This document shows, piece after piece, positions 1 through 8,093 of a DNA stretch of 64,000 nucleotides. This DNA is from Planctellipticum sp942493135. Its GTDB lineage: Bacteria > Planctomycetota > Planctomycetia > Planctomycetales > Planctomycetaceae. Both the position numbers and the translations under genes were made by a program. Each line of letters opens with the position of its first letter. The stretch's first letter is position 1. The notes below the pieces were generated by a model. The model searched no databases, was not told the origin of the DNA, and worked only from the letters and a program-made list of their open reading frames with translations. The DNA lies in the NCBI GenBank assembly GCA_942493135.1, contig OW818684.1:3782001-3846000 (forward strand), in the 5' to 3' direction.

Positions 1-11
1 GTGAGGGGCAG

Positions 12-107
12 GGGTGGCTGGGTCGGAGTCCGCGACGACCCAGAAACCGACCGGTGCTATCCATCAGGTTCAAGACTGGGTCGTCGAAGACTCCGAACCA
101 GCCACCC
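12..107. repeat. Composite palindrome capped by GGGTGGCTGG
   Basis: The arm at 12-43 and the arm at 76-107 are reverse complements at 29 of 32 positions. Each arm also folds on itself, because CTGGGTCG pairs with CGACCCAG. The element lies 43 bases past the stop codon of the leftward gene that ends at 151, so it could act as a terminator or an mRNA 3' stabiliser. The same cap and inner pattern recur at 38670-38752, which points to a dispersed repeat family. Confidence 0.7.
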
Positions 108-150
108 GGATTCGTTGGAGATGTTGCTCAGCGCGCCGGCGGAACGTCGG

Positions 151-789
151 TTACCGCCATTGCGGGTGGCGTGAGTCGCTCAGTCCCCACGGGGAAACTG
201 GAATCACCGGCGCATGGCGCGGGCGGTCCCAGCCGCCGTGATCCCAGAGGATGGTCCGTTCCCAGGCGGAGAGGGCGCAACTGAAGTCTGCGGCGGCGGT
301 ATCGAAGTCAGCCAGGGCGTTCTGCAGCCGGGCGATGTCGCGGGGATTGAGGGCGACCTGCGGACGGTAGGTCGGCGTCGCCTGGTAGATGTAGCCATTG
401 CCGATGGTGACCTGCACTGCGGCGGACTTCTGGAAGCTGGCCTGGTGGGCCTGGAGGACCGTTCGTGCGGGGAGCTGGGCGACGAGCTGATCGAGGTGGG
501 CGACGGCGGCATCCAGTTCCATCAGGTTCTGCCGGATCTGGATCTGTGAAGCGGGATGGCCGAGATGATTTCGAATCGACTCCGCCCGCTGCTCGATCCG
601 CTCGGTGGCCTGCCAGAGCTGCGGATAGAGGGGGGAGACGCGGAAATCGCGATCGACGATGGCATGCAACTGCCGGGCGTTGCGGACCAGGATCGTCGTC
701 GACGGCGGATGAGCCGCCCAGGCGAGCGACGGTCCGCTGAGCAGAGTGGCGGCGAGGAGGACCAGCGATTGACGGATGGGAGACATCAT
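151..789 (-). CDS. Secreted protein of unknown function
   Basis: The 212-residue product is not recognised. It opens with a clear signal peptide: two Met, a short basic stretch, then a hydrophobic core ending at A-W-A-A around residue 22. The mature part is mostly helical with regularly spaced Gln and Leu, including a section near residues 50-110 that reads as a coiled coil, and a Trp-rich C-terminus. I chose the ATG at 789 over the frame's upstream start at 987 because GGAGG stands directly upstream and the signal peptide begins here. The next gene is divergent, so it is probably monocistronic. Export is well supported; function is not. Confidence 0.7.
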   Translation of the reverse strand: MMSPIRQSLVLLAATLLSGPSLAWAAHPPSTTILVRNARQLHAIVDRDFRVSPLYPQLWQATERIEQRAESIRNHLGHPASQIQIRQNLMELDAAVAHLDQLVAQLPARTVLQAHQASFQKSAAVQVTIGNGYIYQATPTYRPQVALNPRDIARLQNALADFDTAAADFSCALSAWERTILWDHGGWDRPRHAPVIPVSPWGLSDSRHPQWR

Positions 790-1147
790 TTCCTCCGGAA
801 CGTCGTGCGAAAGAACCCGCGGAGGCAGGACAGCGGACAACCACTGACCCGCCAGGTGACCACGCGATAATTCCCAGTCATTACACTTCGCGTGCCGCGG
901 AAGGAGGCTCGATGTGATCCGAATTGCAATCGCAGTGACGGCAAGACCTTGCGCCGACCGCAGGGTCTCTGCGGCAGCCGGCGACAACTGCCGGACGGTG
1001 CGGTCGCAATGAGCGACGATGTCATCAGGATGACGACGATTTCAGAGCCCGGATTTCAGGATCGGCAAGGCTCGCCGGACTGGCGAAACGCCGCCGGTTC
1101 GGGGATTCTGCAGTCCGGTCGAATTCTCCCGGAACGTTGAGGTCGTG
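790..1147. other. Intergenic region between divergent genes
   Basis: This stretch separates a leftward secreted protein from a rightward esterase. Open frames here are short and look like shadows. It presumably holds both promoters, but I see no convincing -35/-10 pair or operator. Confidence 0.5.
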
Positions 1148-1876
1148 ATGCCGCAGCGCAGTGTGAAAGTTGGTTCGCTGAAATGTGTGGTGGTCGATCA
1201 GCTCCCACCGGGGCAGAGGCCCGACCGGGTGGTTGTGCTCTGCCACGGTTTCGGGGCGCCGGGGACGGATCTGGTCGGGCTGGGGCCGGCGGTGCTGGGG
1301 GCGTCGCCGGAGCTGGCGGCTCGGGTGCAGTTTCTGTTTCCCGCCGCGCCGCTGGACATGACCGAGATGGGCCTGCCGGGGGGCCGCGCCTGGTGGGAGC
1401 TCAACGTGATGGCCCTGCAGCAGATGGTCGCCACCGGGCGGGGAGATTCGTTGCGGAAGACGATTCCTCCGGGACTGGATGAGGCCAGTGCCGCGCTGAC
1501 GGAGACGCTGCAGCTCTGGAGCGAAACGACCGGCGTGCCGCTGTCGCAGTTTGTGGTGGGAGGTTTTTCGCAGGGGGCGATGGTCAGCACGGATGTGGCG
1601 CTGCGGCTGCCGGTTTCCCCGGCGGGTCTGACGCTGTTGAGCGGGACGCTGCTGTGTGAAGACGAGTGGAAGCGGCTGGCACAGTCGCGGACCGGCCTGC
1701 CGGTCTTCATCAGTCACGGCAGCTACGATCCGGTGCTGCCGATCAGCGGGGCGGAGGCGCTGCGGGAACTGTTCAGCGACGCCGGCTGCCGGGTGACCTA
1801 CACGCCGTTTCCGGGGAGCCACGAGATTCCGGAAGAGGTGCTGGTGGCGTGGCTGGATTTTCTGACGGGAATTTGA
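1148..1876 (+). CDS. Phospholipase/carboxylesterase-type alpha/beta hydrolase
   Basis: A 242-residue cytosolic serine esterase of the phospholipase/carboxylesterase (acyl-protein thioesterase-like) family, expected to hydrolyse carboxyl or thioester bonds. The N-terminus has the oxyanion-loop pattern L-C-H-G-F-G. The nucleophile motif G-F-S-Q-G-A lies near residue 143, the catalytic Asp is in H-G-S-Y-D-P-V near residue 189, and the His is in P-G-S-H-E-I-P near residue 225. The triad is therefore complete and the length is normal. ATG at 1148 is preferred over the adjoining GTG at 1145 because GAGGT is better spaced from it. No signal peptide is visible. The substrate cannot be read from the sequence. 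Confidence 0.85.
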   Translation: MPQRSVKVGSLKCVVVDQLPPGQRPDRVVVLCHGFGAPGTDLVGLGPAVLGASPELAARVQFLFPAAPLDMTEMGLPGGRAWWELNVMALQQMVATGRGDSLRKTIPPGLDEASAALTETLQLWSETTGVPLSQFVVGGFSQGAMVSTDVALRLPVSPAGLTLLSGTLLCEDEWKRLAQSRTGLPVFISHGSYDPVLPISGAEALRELFSDAGCRVTYTPFPGSHEIPEEVLVAWLDFLTGI

Positions 1877-1894
1877 CGGTATCTGGCAGAAGAC

Positions 1895-1912
1895 GGCCGG
1901 GCGCGCCCGGCC
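1895..1912. repeat. Perfect 18-base G+C palindrome
   Basis: GGCCGGGCGCGCCCGGCC is fully self-complementary and is followed by CTAC. It lies between the converging ends of the esterase (1876) and the lipoprotein gene (1925), so it may be a shared terminator or REP-like unit. A related G+C hairpin followed by CTAC occurs at 15351-15368. Confidence 0.55.
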
Positions 1913-1924
1913 CTACAAATCGCC

Positions 1925-2362
1925 TTACGGCGTCGGATTCGCCCCCTCGGCAGGTGCGTCGACCACGACGAGCTGGTGGTTTTCGACGTCGTACTGGTAC
2001 TGCTTGCCGCCCGGCAGGACCGGCAGTTTGATGTTGTTGGGCTTGATGATCTCGTTCATAAACTCGTCCAGGCTCGCCGGGTACTTGTCGTTCGTGGCGT
2101 GGTACAGGTTCACGGCGTGGGCGATGTGCGTCTTGCTGATCTGCTCCAGCATCGGGCCGTAGGCGCTGACCGGGGCGGTGATCGGGTCCGTTGCTCGAAT
2201 CTTGCTGTCGCTGACCTGCGCGCCGGCTTCCGGCTTGAACTCGCCGATGTTCTGCGTCGTCTTGCCGATGATCGAATTTGGATCTTTCTGGGCTTGCTTG
2301 TCCAGCGATTCCATGCAGCCCGCGGCGGACAACAGCAGCAGCACACTGGCGATGCGTTTCAT
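1925..2362 (-). CDS. Predicted lipoprotein
   Basis: A 145-residue protein with a type II signal peptide: M-K-R, a Leu/Val-rich core and the lipobox S-A-A-G-C with the acylated Cys at residue 16. It is therefore predicted to be lipid-anchored in the envelope. The mature part contains a segment near residues 75-110 (H-A-V-N-L-Y-H-A, then Y-P-A-S-L-D-E-F) resembling the post-helix region of pilin-like planctomycete proteins in which a short peptide stretch is followed by a fixed beta segment. No catalytic motif is visible. The next gene on the same strand lies 105 bases beyond its stop. Function unknown. Confidence 0.75.
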   Translation of the reverse strand: MKRIASVLLLLSAAGCMESLDKQAQKDPNSIIGKTTQNIGEFKPEAGAQVSDSKIRATDPITAPVSAYGPMLEQISKTHIAHAVNLYHATNDKYPASLDEFMNEIIKPNNIKLPVLPGGKQYQYDVENHQLVVVDAPAEGANPTP

Positions 2363-2467
2363 CGGATCGGCTCCCGGTGGATCGCACGGGCGATCGGAAG
2401 GATGTTTGACGGGGGTTTTACAACGCCCGACAGCATAGCATGACGGCCGTCGTGCGAGTCCAGCGAA

Positions 2468-3643
2468 TCACTGCGCGGCGATCTCGGCCAGCAGCGCGCG
2501 GGTGGCGGTCAGTTCGCGGGCGAAGCCCTCGGCGAGCTGCGGCCGGCCGCCGTCGGGGAGGACTTCCCAAGTGTAGGTTTCGACTTCCAGGTGCGGAGCG
2601 TCGTCCCAGTCGCGAATCGTTTCCAGGGCCTGGCGCAGTTCGGGGCGGGTGGTTCGGAGGGGGCCGAGCGCTTCGGCGTCGACCGGGACGTGGAAGTGGA
2701 TTCTCCAGGCGGTGGCGTCTGCAAAATCGGCGGGCGGGGCGGAGGTGAGATCGGCGTCGAGATCCGTCACCGAGATCCGGCGGCAGTCGGGGAGCAGGGC
2801 GAACGTCTGGTGCAGGTAGCGGGGTTCGACGTAGCGGGCCAGGGCGGCCCGGCCTTCCGCATTGTGGCCTGGGTTGTCCAGGTGGATCGCGCAGGAGATG
2901 TGGAGTTTGTTGATGCGAATGCCTGCGGCGCGGAGCTGACGGAGCGAGGCGGGGACGTCTTCGAATTCTACGGCCTGATGGCAGACGTCGTAGCAGAGGC
3001 CCAGGAAATTGCGGGCCAGCGGTTGGATTCCCCGCGTCGCGGCGGCGGCAAAGAGTTTTTCGAAGAAGGCGATCGCTTCCGGCGTGGTTTCGAGGACGCA
3101 GAGAGGTTCTGGCTCGATTGCCAGGCGAATCGTGCGGCCGGTGGTCTGGCGCAGCCGGTCGAGGGCGACGGTCAGGTTCAGCAGGCGTTCGATGCAGGTT
3201 TCGACAAAACCAGGACAATCTGCGAGGGCTTTGAAGCCCAGCGGCACCGTGGAAATACTCCCGTCGGTCTTCGGCGGCAGGAGTTGCGCCAGGACTTCGG
3301 CGCAGTGCAGGGTGTATTCCTCCCGGCGGGGATCGGTCCAGTCGGGGAGGTAGACCTGCTCTTTGACGCGGTCGCTGTGGAAATCGCCGTAGGGAAAGGC
3401 GTTGAGCGTGTGGCAGGTCAGTCCGCGGCGAGTGAGCCCGTCGCGGAAGCGGGCGATTGCGTCGGGGGTGGACTGCAATTCCCGGATGATGGGCTGTGCG
3501 AGCCAGAGCCCGGCGGCGAGGGGATGACCGAATCGCCGCTGGATGTCGACGGTATAGCGGTCGAGGCCGTCTTCCACTTCGGCGAGGGTCCGGCCGGGAT
3601 GGACGTTCGTGCAATAGCTGAGGGGGAGGGGGGAGAAGGGCAT
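2468..3643 (-). CDS. eboE: EboE-like TIM-barrel protein (xylose isomerase-like fold)
   Basis: A 391-residue soluble protein matching, by recall, the EboE 'metabolite traffic' family: the N-terminus L-S-Y-C-T-N-V-H-P-G, then N-A-F-P-Y-G-D-F-H near residue 88 and S-I-S-T-V-P-L-G-F-K near residue 136. Metal-ligand-like acidic and His residues (A-I-E-P-E-P, C-Y-D-V-C-H-Q) fit a sugar-isomerase-like barrel. In other bacteria ebo genes act in moving a metabolite precursor to the periplasm; no other ebo gene is visible here, so that role is only inferred. ATG at 3643 is chosen because the family N-terminus starts there; a longer frame from GTG 3814 runs through an intergenic palindrome. Confidence 0.75.
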   Translation of the reverse strand: MPFSPLPLSYCTNVHPGRTLAEVEDGLDRYTVDIQRRFGHPLAAGLWLAQPIIRELQSTPDAIARFRDGLTRRGLTCHTLNAFPYGDFHSDRVKEQVYLPDWTDPRREEYTLHCAEVLAQLLPPKTDGSISTVPLGFKALADCPGFVETCIERLLNLTVALDRLRQTTGRTIRLAIEPEPLCVLETTPEAIAFFEKLFAAAATRGIQPLARNFLGLCYDVCHQAVEFEDVPASLRQLRAAGIRINKLHISCAIHLDNPGHNAEGRAALARYVEPRYLHQTFALLPDCRRISVTDLDADLTSAPPADFADATAWRIHFHVPVDAEALGPLRTTRPELRQALETIRDWDDAPHLEVETYTWEVLPDGGRPQLAEGFARELTATRALLAEIAAQ

Positions 3644-3981
3644 TGCGGCGGGCTTCGGGATTCGGGTTTCGGGCTTCGCAGAGAAAACAGCTGCAGTCAG
3701 GTCTTCGACGCCTAGACGGCGCGCCAATTCCTGATACCACGGGACATGGAGCCTCGCAATTCGCTTCACCGATCTTTTCTGCGAAGCCCGAGGCCCGATT
3801 CCCGAAGCCTGCACCTTTGGGGAAGACGCTGGAGGTCGGTGAGAATATACTTGTTGGAACGTCGATATCGTTTTGCCGGAAAGGCTTTGCTGCCTGGCAG
3901 AAACTTTCCGGCGGTCCCGGTGTTTGGTCTGTCATACGGGCGAACTGCGGTTCGCCCGCAAACGAAATTCAGGTTGCCTCA
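3644..3981. other. Divergent intergenic region
   Basis: Besides the foldback at 3651-3809, the stretch 3810-3981 has no gene I can support. It should contain the promoter of the sigma-factor unit, but no box is clear enough to name. Confidence 0.5.
3651..3809. repeat. Long foldback element with TTCGGG-rich arms
   Basis: The left arm (3651-3687) and right arm (3775-3809) are imperfect reverse complements over about 35 bases, separated by 87 bases. Both arms are built from repeats of the word TTCGGG/GATTCGGG. It fills much of the gap between the divergent eboE-like and sigma-factor genes. The arms resemble in design, not in sequence, the elements at 17853-17983 and 45032-45107. Confidence 0.7.
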
Positions 3982-4620
3982 GTGGCGTCTTCGACGAGCG
4001 TGCCCGTCGCGAAGGAAGACTCCGGGTATCTTCACGACCCGGAAGTCCAGTTGATGCTGCGCGCCCGTGAGGACGACGACGAGGCGTTTTCTCAACTGGT
4101 GAAGGCGTATCAGGACCGGCTGGTCAATATTTTCTCCCACCACCTGCAGAGTCAGGAGCAGGCCGAAGACCTGGCGCAGGAAGTCTTTTTGCGGATTTAT
4201 CGATCGCGGCACGGTTACGTTCCGACGGCGCGGTTTTCGACCTGGATTTTCCGGATTGCGAACAACCTGGCGAGCAATTCTCGCCGGGACCGGGGCCGCA
4301 AACGCGAGGTGGCGTTTGCGGGGGGCGAGTCGAGCATGATGGGGGTTCGCCCGGAAGAATCGCTGGTTCAGGAAAAATCGGCGCTGATGCCGACGCGACA
4401 GCTCGACAAGATTGAGATGCAGGCGATCGTGCATGAGGCGCTGCTGGGTCTGAACGAGCGCCAACGAATGGCGGTGCTGCTGCACAAGTTTGAAGACATG
4501 AGCTACCAGGACATTGGCGACGCGATGGAAATGACGCCCGCCGCGGTGAAGTCGCTGCTGTCTCGCGCCCGGGAGAACCTGCGACAGGTGCTGGACGCAT
4601 ACATTCAGATTCACAAGTAA
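3982..4620 (+). CDS. Sigma-70 family (ECF-like) RNA polymerase sigma factor
   Basis: A sigma factor of about 212 residues that would direct RNA polymerase to a specific promoter set. Region 2 runs roughly from residue 36 to 95 (F-S-Q-L-V, D-L-A-Q-E-V-F-L-R, then F-S-T-W-I-F-R-I-A-N-N). Region 4 is at residues 155-205 (L-N-E-R-Q-R, Y-Q-D-I-G-D, then the recognition helix up to S-L-L-S-R-A-R). No region 1 or 3 is visible. The start is uncertain: GTG at 3982 keeps the typical D-P-E-V-Q-L-M-L lead-in; ATG 4054 would cut it, and the frame stays open upstream to 3643. It is followed by an anti-sigma-like membrane protein, the usual arrangement. Confidence 0.85.
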   Translation: MASSTSVPVAKEDSGYLHDPEVQLMLRAREDDDEAFSQLVKAYQDRLVNIFSHHLQSQEQAEDLAQEVFLRIYRSRHGYVPTARFSTWIFRIANNLASNSRRDRGRKREVAFAGGESSMMGVRPEESLVQEKSALMPTRQLDKIEMQAIVHEALLGLNERQRMAVLLHKFEDMSYQDIGDAMEMTPAAVKSLLSRARENLRQVLDAYIQIHK

Positions 4621-4717
4621 GCTTGAAGCGAGACCGGGTGGAAATTCAGAAAACGTAGAAGCGGACCGCCGGCAAAGGCCGTAACCTGAAAGCTTCTGAA
4701 CGACAATTGACGGTGTG

Positions 4718-5227
4718 ATGGACAAAGCCCCGCGACTGACTGCCGAGCACCGAGACGACCTGGTCGCCTACCTGGATGGCGAACTGGAAGAGACCCGGTC
4801 CGGACAGATCGATCAGGTGCTGGCCCGGAGCGAGGTCGCCCGGCACGAGGTCGAAGCGCTGGCGCGGACGTGGGAGCTGCTGGACGTGCTTCCGCGGGTT
4901 GCGGCCCCGACCGACTTTGCCGAAACGACCATGTCCACTCTCAAGGTGGCCGAGACACGTACGCCGATTACCGACCAGCCGTGGTTCGAGTACGTCCGCC
5001 GAGGTCGGGTGGTGGCGGTCTGGGCGATTGCGATTCTGCTTTCGGCCGCCATCGGATTTCAGATCACGAGCCGGTGGGTGCCGAATCCGCACGAGGAAGT
5101 GCTCCGCGATCTGCCGCTGCTGGAGAAACTGCATCAGTATCAGGACGTCAAGGACGTGGAGTTTCTGCAGCAGTTGAAGAAAATTAACGCGTTCGCGGAG
5201 CCCGTTGGTCAGGGAGGCTCCCCATGA
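4718..5227 (+). CDS. Membrane-anchored anti-sigma-factor-like protein
   Basis: A 169-residue protein with an acidic helical N-terminus containing A-Y-L-D-G-E-L-E-E near residue 19, the signature of anti-sigma factor domains, then one transmembrane segment near residues 90-110 (A-V-W-A-I-A-I-L-L-S-A) and a short extracytoplasmic tail. The His-x3-Cys-x2-Cys zinc ligands of ZAS anti-sigma factors are missing, so any binding to the sigma factor would be zinc-free. It lies 97 bases after the sigma gene, and its stop overlaps the next start by ATGA. I infer that it holds the upstream sigma factor at the membrane; direct evidence is the gene order and the fold-like signature. Confidence 0.65.
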   Translation: MDKAPRLTAEHRDDLVAYLDGELEETRSGQIDQVLARSEVARHEVEALARTWELLDVLPRVAAPTDFAETTMSTLKVAETRTPITDQPWFEYVRRGRVVAVWAIAILLSAAIGFQITSRWVPNPHEEVLRDLPLLEKLHQYQDVKDVEFLQQLKKINAFAEPVGQGGSP

Positions 5228-6324
5228 GCCGTCCATCGAAGTTCGTTGTCATGGGGATGATCGGGGTCGTCTGGCTGTTCGTCGGACGGCCGGTCGCGGC
5301 TGGCGACGACGTGAATCTTGCGGAACGCGCGAACCGGGTCAAGCAGATGACTGCGGAGGATCGCGCGCGGCTGCAGAAGAACATCGAAACATTCCGGCAG
5401 TTGAGTGCGGAAGAGCAGGCGGCCTATCGCCATTTGAATGCGACGGTGGAGAGCGATCCCGGCTTGAAGCAGTTGATGGCGACCTATACGGCCTGGCTGC
5501 AGACGCTCACGCCGGGTCAACGGGAAGAATTGCGGCTGGAGCAGGACATCAACAAGCGGCGGGATCTGGTCGAGAAGTTCCGGAAGGAGCAGGTCGAAAA
5601 AGAAGAGATGCCGCTCCCGGAGCTGGAGTCCGGCAGTCGCAATCCGTGGCAGGTGCCGACATTGGAGTCGTCGGAGCTGCTGGCCGTTCTCGACCTTGTG
5701 AAGAACGCGCTGCCCGAGGACAGACGGGCGAGACTGCCGGAGGCTCGCGACGAGATCGGGCGGTTGGAACAGGCCTGGGCGATCGCGGGGAATCTGTGGC
5801 GTCCGCCCGTGGAGGCCGGAACAATCGTGCTCCCCTTCGACAAAATGCTCGAAGCCGTCGAAACACCTGCGGTGCGGGATTTTTTGTCGACTCCAGACCG
5901 TCAGCGGATGCTCTGGGGCGCCTGGGCGGGGGTCATCGGCCGGTCGCTGTTTCACGAGACGCACCGGGAAATCGAAAAGCGGACGCCCGATGACGCGACG
6001 CTGGTGAAGTATTTTTCCGACCTGGAACCCTCCCAGCGATTCGAACTCAATCAACTCACGCGCGACGAGTGGCGACGGGAGATGATCCGGGCCTATTTCA
6101 AGAAGCATCCCGACCCCGATTTCGAGCGTCTGATGCAGTTGCGACCGGGGCGACGCCCCGGCGATCGGAGTTCAGGCTCCGACGGACGCGGCCCCGGATT
6201 CCCGCCGCGCAATGGCGACGGCGGCGGGCCGCAGCGGCCGGGCGAACGCATCCGCAGTTTTCTCGACAACGGTCCCCCGGGCGGACCGCGACCGCCGGGA
6301 CCGCCGGCGGGCGATGCGAAGTGA
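5224..6324 (+). CDS. Exported helical protein in the sigma-factor operon
   Basis: A 366-residue protein that I cannot name. It has a signal peptide or N-terminal membrane segment (residues 7-26, ending in A-A-G-D), then charged helices with M-T-A-E-D-R-A-R-L and a L-S-A-E-E-Q-A pattern that resembles the DUF3106-type repeats of exported helical proteins. The C-terminal 70 residues are rich in Gly, Pro and Arg and look disordered. The start ATG overlaps the stop of the anti-sigma-like gene (ATGA), so translation is probably coupled. Position suggests an extracytoplasmic partner or sensor of the sigma/anti-sigma pair, which is inference. Confidence 0.65.
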   Translation: MSRPSKFVVMGMIGVVWLFVGRPVAAGDDVNLAERANRVKQMTAEDRARLQKNIETFRQLSAEEQAAYRHLNATVESDPGLKQLMATYTAWLQTLTPGQREELRLEQDINKRRDLVEKFRKEQVEKEEMPLPELESGSRNPWQVPTLESSELLAVLDLVKNALPEDRRARLPEARDEIGRLEQAWAIAGNLWRPPVEAGTIVLPFDKMLEAVETPAVRDFLSTPDRQRMLWGAWAGVIGRSLFHETHREIEKRTPDDATLVKYFSDLEPSQRFELNQLTRDEWRREMIRAYFKKHPDPDFERLMQLRPGRRPGDRSSGSDGRGPGFPPRNGDGGGPQRPGERIRSFLDNGPPGGPRPPGPPAGDAK

Positions 6325-7004
6325 CGCCCGCTCTGTCGCGGGCGCAGGTCCGGGAAGTCGATCGACGGGCCATCGAAGAGTACGGCCTGCCGGGCCTGGT
6401 GCTGATGGAGAACGCTGGGGCCGGGGCGGCGCTCTGGCTGGAGCAGCTCGGCATTCGCGGTCGAGTGGTGATCTGCTGCGGCAAGGGGAACAACGCCGGG
6501 GATGGCTTTGTCATCGCGCGGCACCTGGAGAACCGCGGCCATCGCGTGGAGGTTCTGCTGTGCGTGGAGTCGGAAGAGCTGACCGGCGACGCGGCGGTCA
6601 ACTTGCAGGTCCTGCAACGGGCGAGAACGCCGATGCGAGTCCTGACGGGAGATCGCGGTCGTCCGCAGGACTGGACGGCGGCCCTGGTGGGATCGGACTG
6701 GATCGTCGATGCCTTGCTGGGGACGGGATTGCAGGGGCCGGTCCGGCCGCCGTTTTCAACGGTGATTGAGGCGATCAACGGCTGCGGGCTGAAGACCTTT
6801 GCGGTGGACCTGCCGAGCGGACTGGATTGCGATACCGGTCTGCCGCTGGGAACGGCGGTGCGAGCGCGCTATACGGCGACGTTTGTGGCCCGGAAACGCG
6901 GCTTCGATGTCCCCGCGGCGGCGGAGTATGTGGGGCGCGTCGAGGTGATTGATATCGGCGCGCCGTGCAAGCTGGTGCGGGAGATCGCCTCGCAGGGGTC
7001 GTAG
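6321..7004 (+). CDS. nnrE: NAD(P)H-hydrate epimerase (YjeF N-terminal domain only)
   Basis: A 227-residue enzyme that would epimerise damaged (R)-NAD(P)HX to the S form so a dehydratase can repair it. Visible family features: the opening R-A-Q-V-R-E-V-D, E-N-A-G-A near residue 34, the Rossmann-like G-K-G-N-N-A-G-D-G motif near residue 60, D-A-L-L-G-T-G near residue 133, and D-L-P-S-G-L near residue 166. The ADP-dependent dehydratase half of bifunctional Nnr proteins is absent. The GTG at 6321 overlaps the preceding stop (GTGA), which fixes the start and suggests translational coupling to the sigma-factor operon. Confidence 0.85.
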   Translation: MTPALSRAQVREVDRRAIEEYGLPGLVLMENAGAGAALWLEQLGIRGRVVICCGKGNNAGDGFVIARHLENRGHRVEVLLCVESEELTGDAAVNLQVLQRARTPMRVLTGDRGRPQDWTAALVGSDWIVDALLGTGLQGPVRPPFSTVIEAINGCGLKTFAVDLPSGLDCDTGLPLGTAVRARYTATFVARKRGFDVPAAAEYVGRVEVIDIGAPCKLVREIASQGS

Positions 7005-7016
7005 GAAGGTCCGCGA

Positions 7017-7883
7017 TCAGTCGCCGCTTTTGGTGCTGATCACGGGCTGAGCTTCGGATTCGCTGCAGAGGACGATCAGCAGGTTGCTGACGAGGCTGGC
7101 CTTGCGGTCGGTGTCGAGTTCGACGATCTGCTTTTCGCCCAGTTCGCGGAGGGCCATTTCGACCATGCTGACGGCGCCGTGGACGATTTTCTGGCGGGCG
7201 GCGATGATCGCCTCGGCCTGCTGCCGCCTGAGCATGACGCCGGCGATCTCCGGGGCGTAGGCCAGGTGCGTCAGGCGGGTTTCGTCGATCACGACGCCGG
7301 CCCGGTCGAGGCGTTCGATCAGTTCCTGTTTGAGCGTCCCAGAGACTTCGTCGACGCCGCTGCGGAGCGTGATTTCGTGCTCTTCGCCGTGGTCGTAGGC
7401 GTAACTGTTGGCGAGGTGCCGGAGAGCGGTTTCGCTCTGGACCTGGACGTAGTGCTCGTAGTTTTCGACGTCGAAGATGGCTTCGGCCGTGTTGGAAACG
7501 TGCCAGACCACGACGGTAGCGATTTCGATCGGATTCCCCTGCTTGTCGTTGACCTTGAGCTTCGTCCCTTCGAAGTTGCGGATGCGGAGCGAGATCTTGC
7601 GCTTGGTGTAGAAGGGGTTGGCCCAGTAGAAGCCGGCTTCGCGGACGGTGCCGATGTACGGGCCGAACAGGCTGAGAACGCAGGCTTCGTTCGGGGCGAG
7701 GGTGAAGTGACCGGTGAGGGAGATGACGGCGCCGATGGCGATTGGAATCCCCATGACTGCGACCACCGGCGATGACAGGACTGCTCCGACGAGGACGCAC
7801 AATCCTCCGGCCAGGAGTGCGACCAGGTTCATTGAGAGCATCGGCCATCCATCGGATGGCGTGATCGATCGTTCCTGAGTCAT
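7017..7883 (-). CDS. SPFH/band-7 domain membrane protein
   Basis: A 288-residue protein. Two hydrophobic segments (about residues 19-38 and 40-58) are followed by an SPFH domain beginning T-L-A-P-N-E-A and carrying the conserved G-F-Y-W-A-N-P-F stretch, with V-V-W-H-V in the next strand. A helical section (E-I-A-G-V-M-L-R-R-Q-Q-A-E-A-I-I-A-A-R) is typical of the oligomerising stalk. Such proteins form large membrane-associated assemblies or microdomains. ATG at 7883 has AAGGTG upstream and starts just before the first hydrophobic segment; the frame's longer N-terminal extension is not credible. It converges with nnrE with a gap of 12 bases. Confidence 0.8.
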   Translation of the reverse strand: MTQERSITPSDGWPMLSMNLVALLAGGLCVLVGAVLSSPVVAVMGIPIAIGAVISLTGHFTLAPNEACVLSLFGPYIGTVREAGFYWANPFYTKRKISLRIRNFEGTKLKVNDKQGNPIEIATVVVWHVSNTAEAIFDVENYEHYVQVQSETALRHLANSYAYDHGEEHEITLRSGVDEVSGTLKQELIERLDRAGVVIDETRLTHLAYAPEIAGVMLRRQQAEAIIAARQKIVHGAVSMVEMALRELGEKQIVELDTDRKASLVSNLLIVLCSESEAQPVISTKSGD

Positions 7884-8093
7884 TTCAGCACCTTCGATTG
7901 AGCACAACGTGTCTTTGTGAGTGTAACGGAATGGCGCGTCGTTCGGTTCACGCGGGCTTCCTCGGGACATCCATTTCGTGTCGAGGGTGATGCGTCGCGT
8001 GAAAATCCTGCTGCATTCCGGAATCCGGTCGGCTACAGTGCCGTTCCGTGCCCGCTCACCGCTCGTCACCCCGCCCCGTCAAGGAGTTCGTCC

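Noticed and set aside
3644..3814. N-terminal extension of the EboE-like frame
   Set aside because: It reads through the foldback and starts at a GTG with no family similarity.
3643..3981. N-terminal extension of the sigma factor frame
   Set aside because: It reads through the foldback repeat and does not resemble any sigma region.
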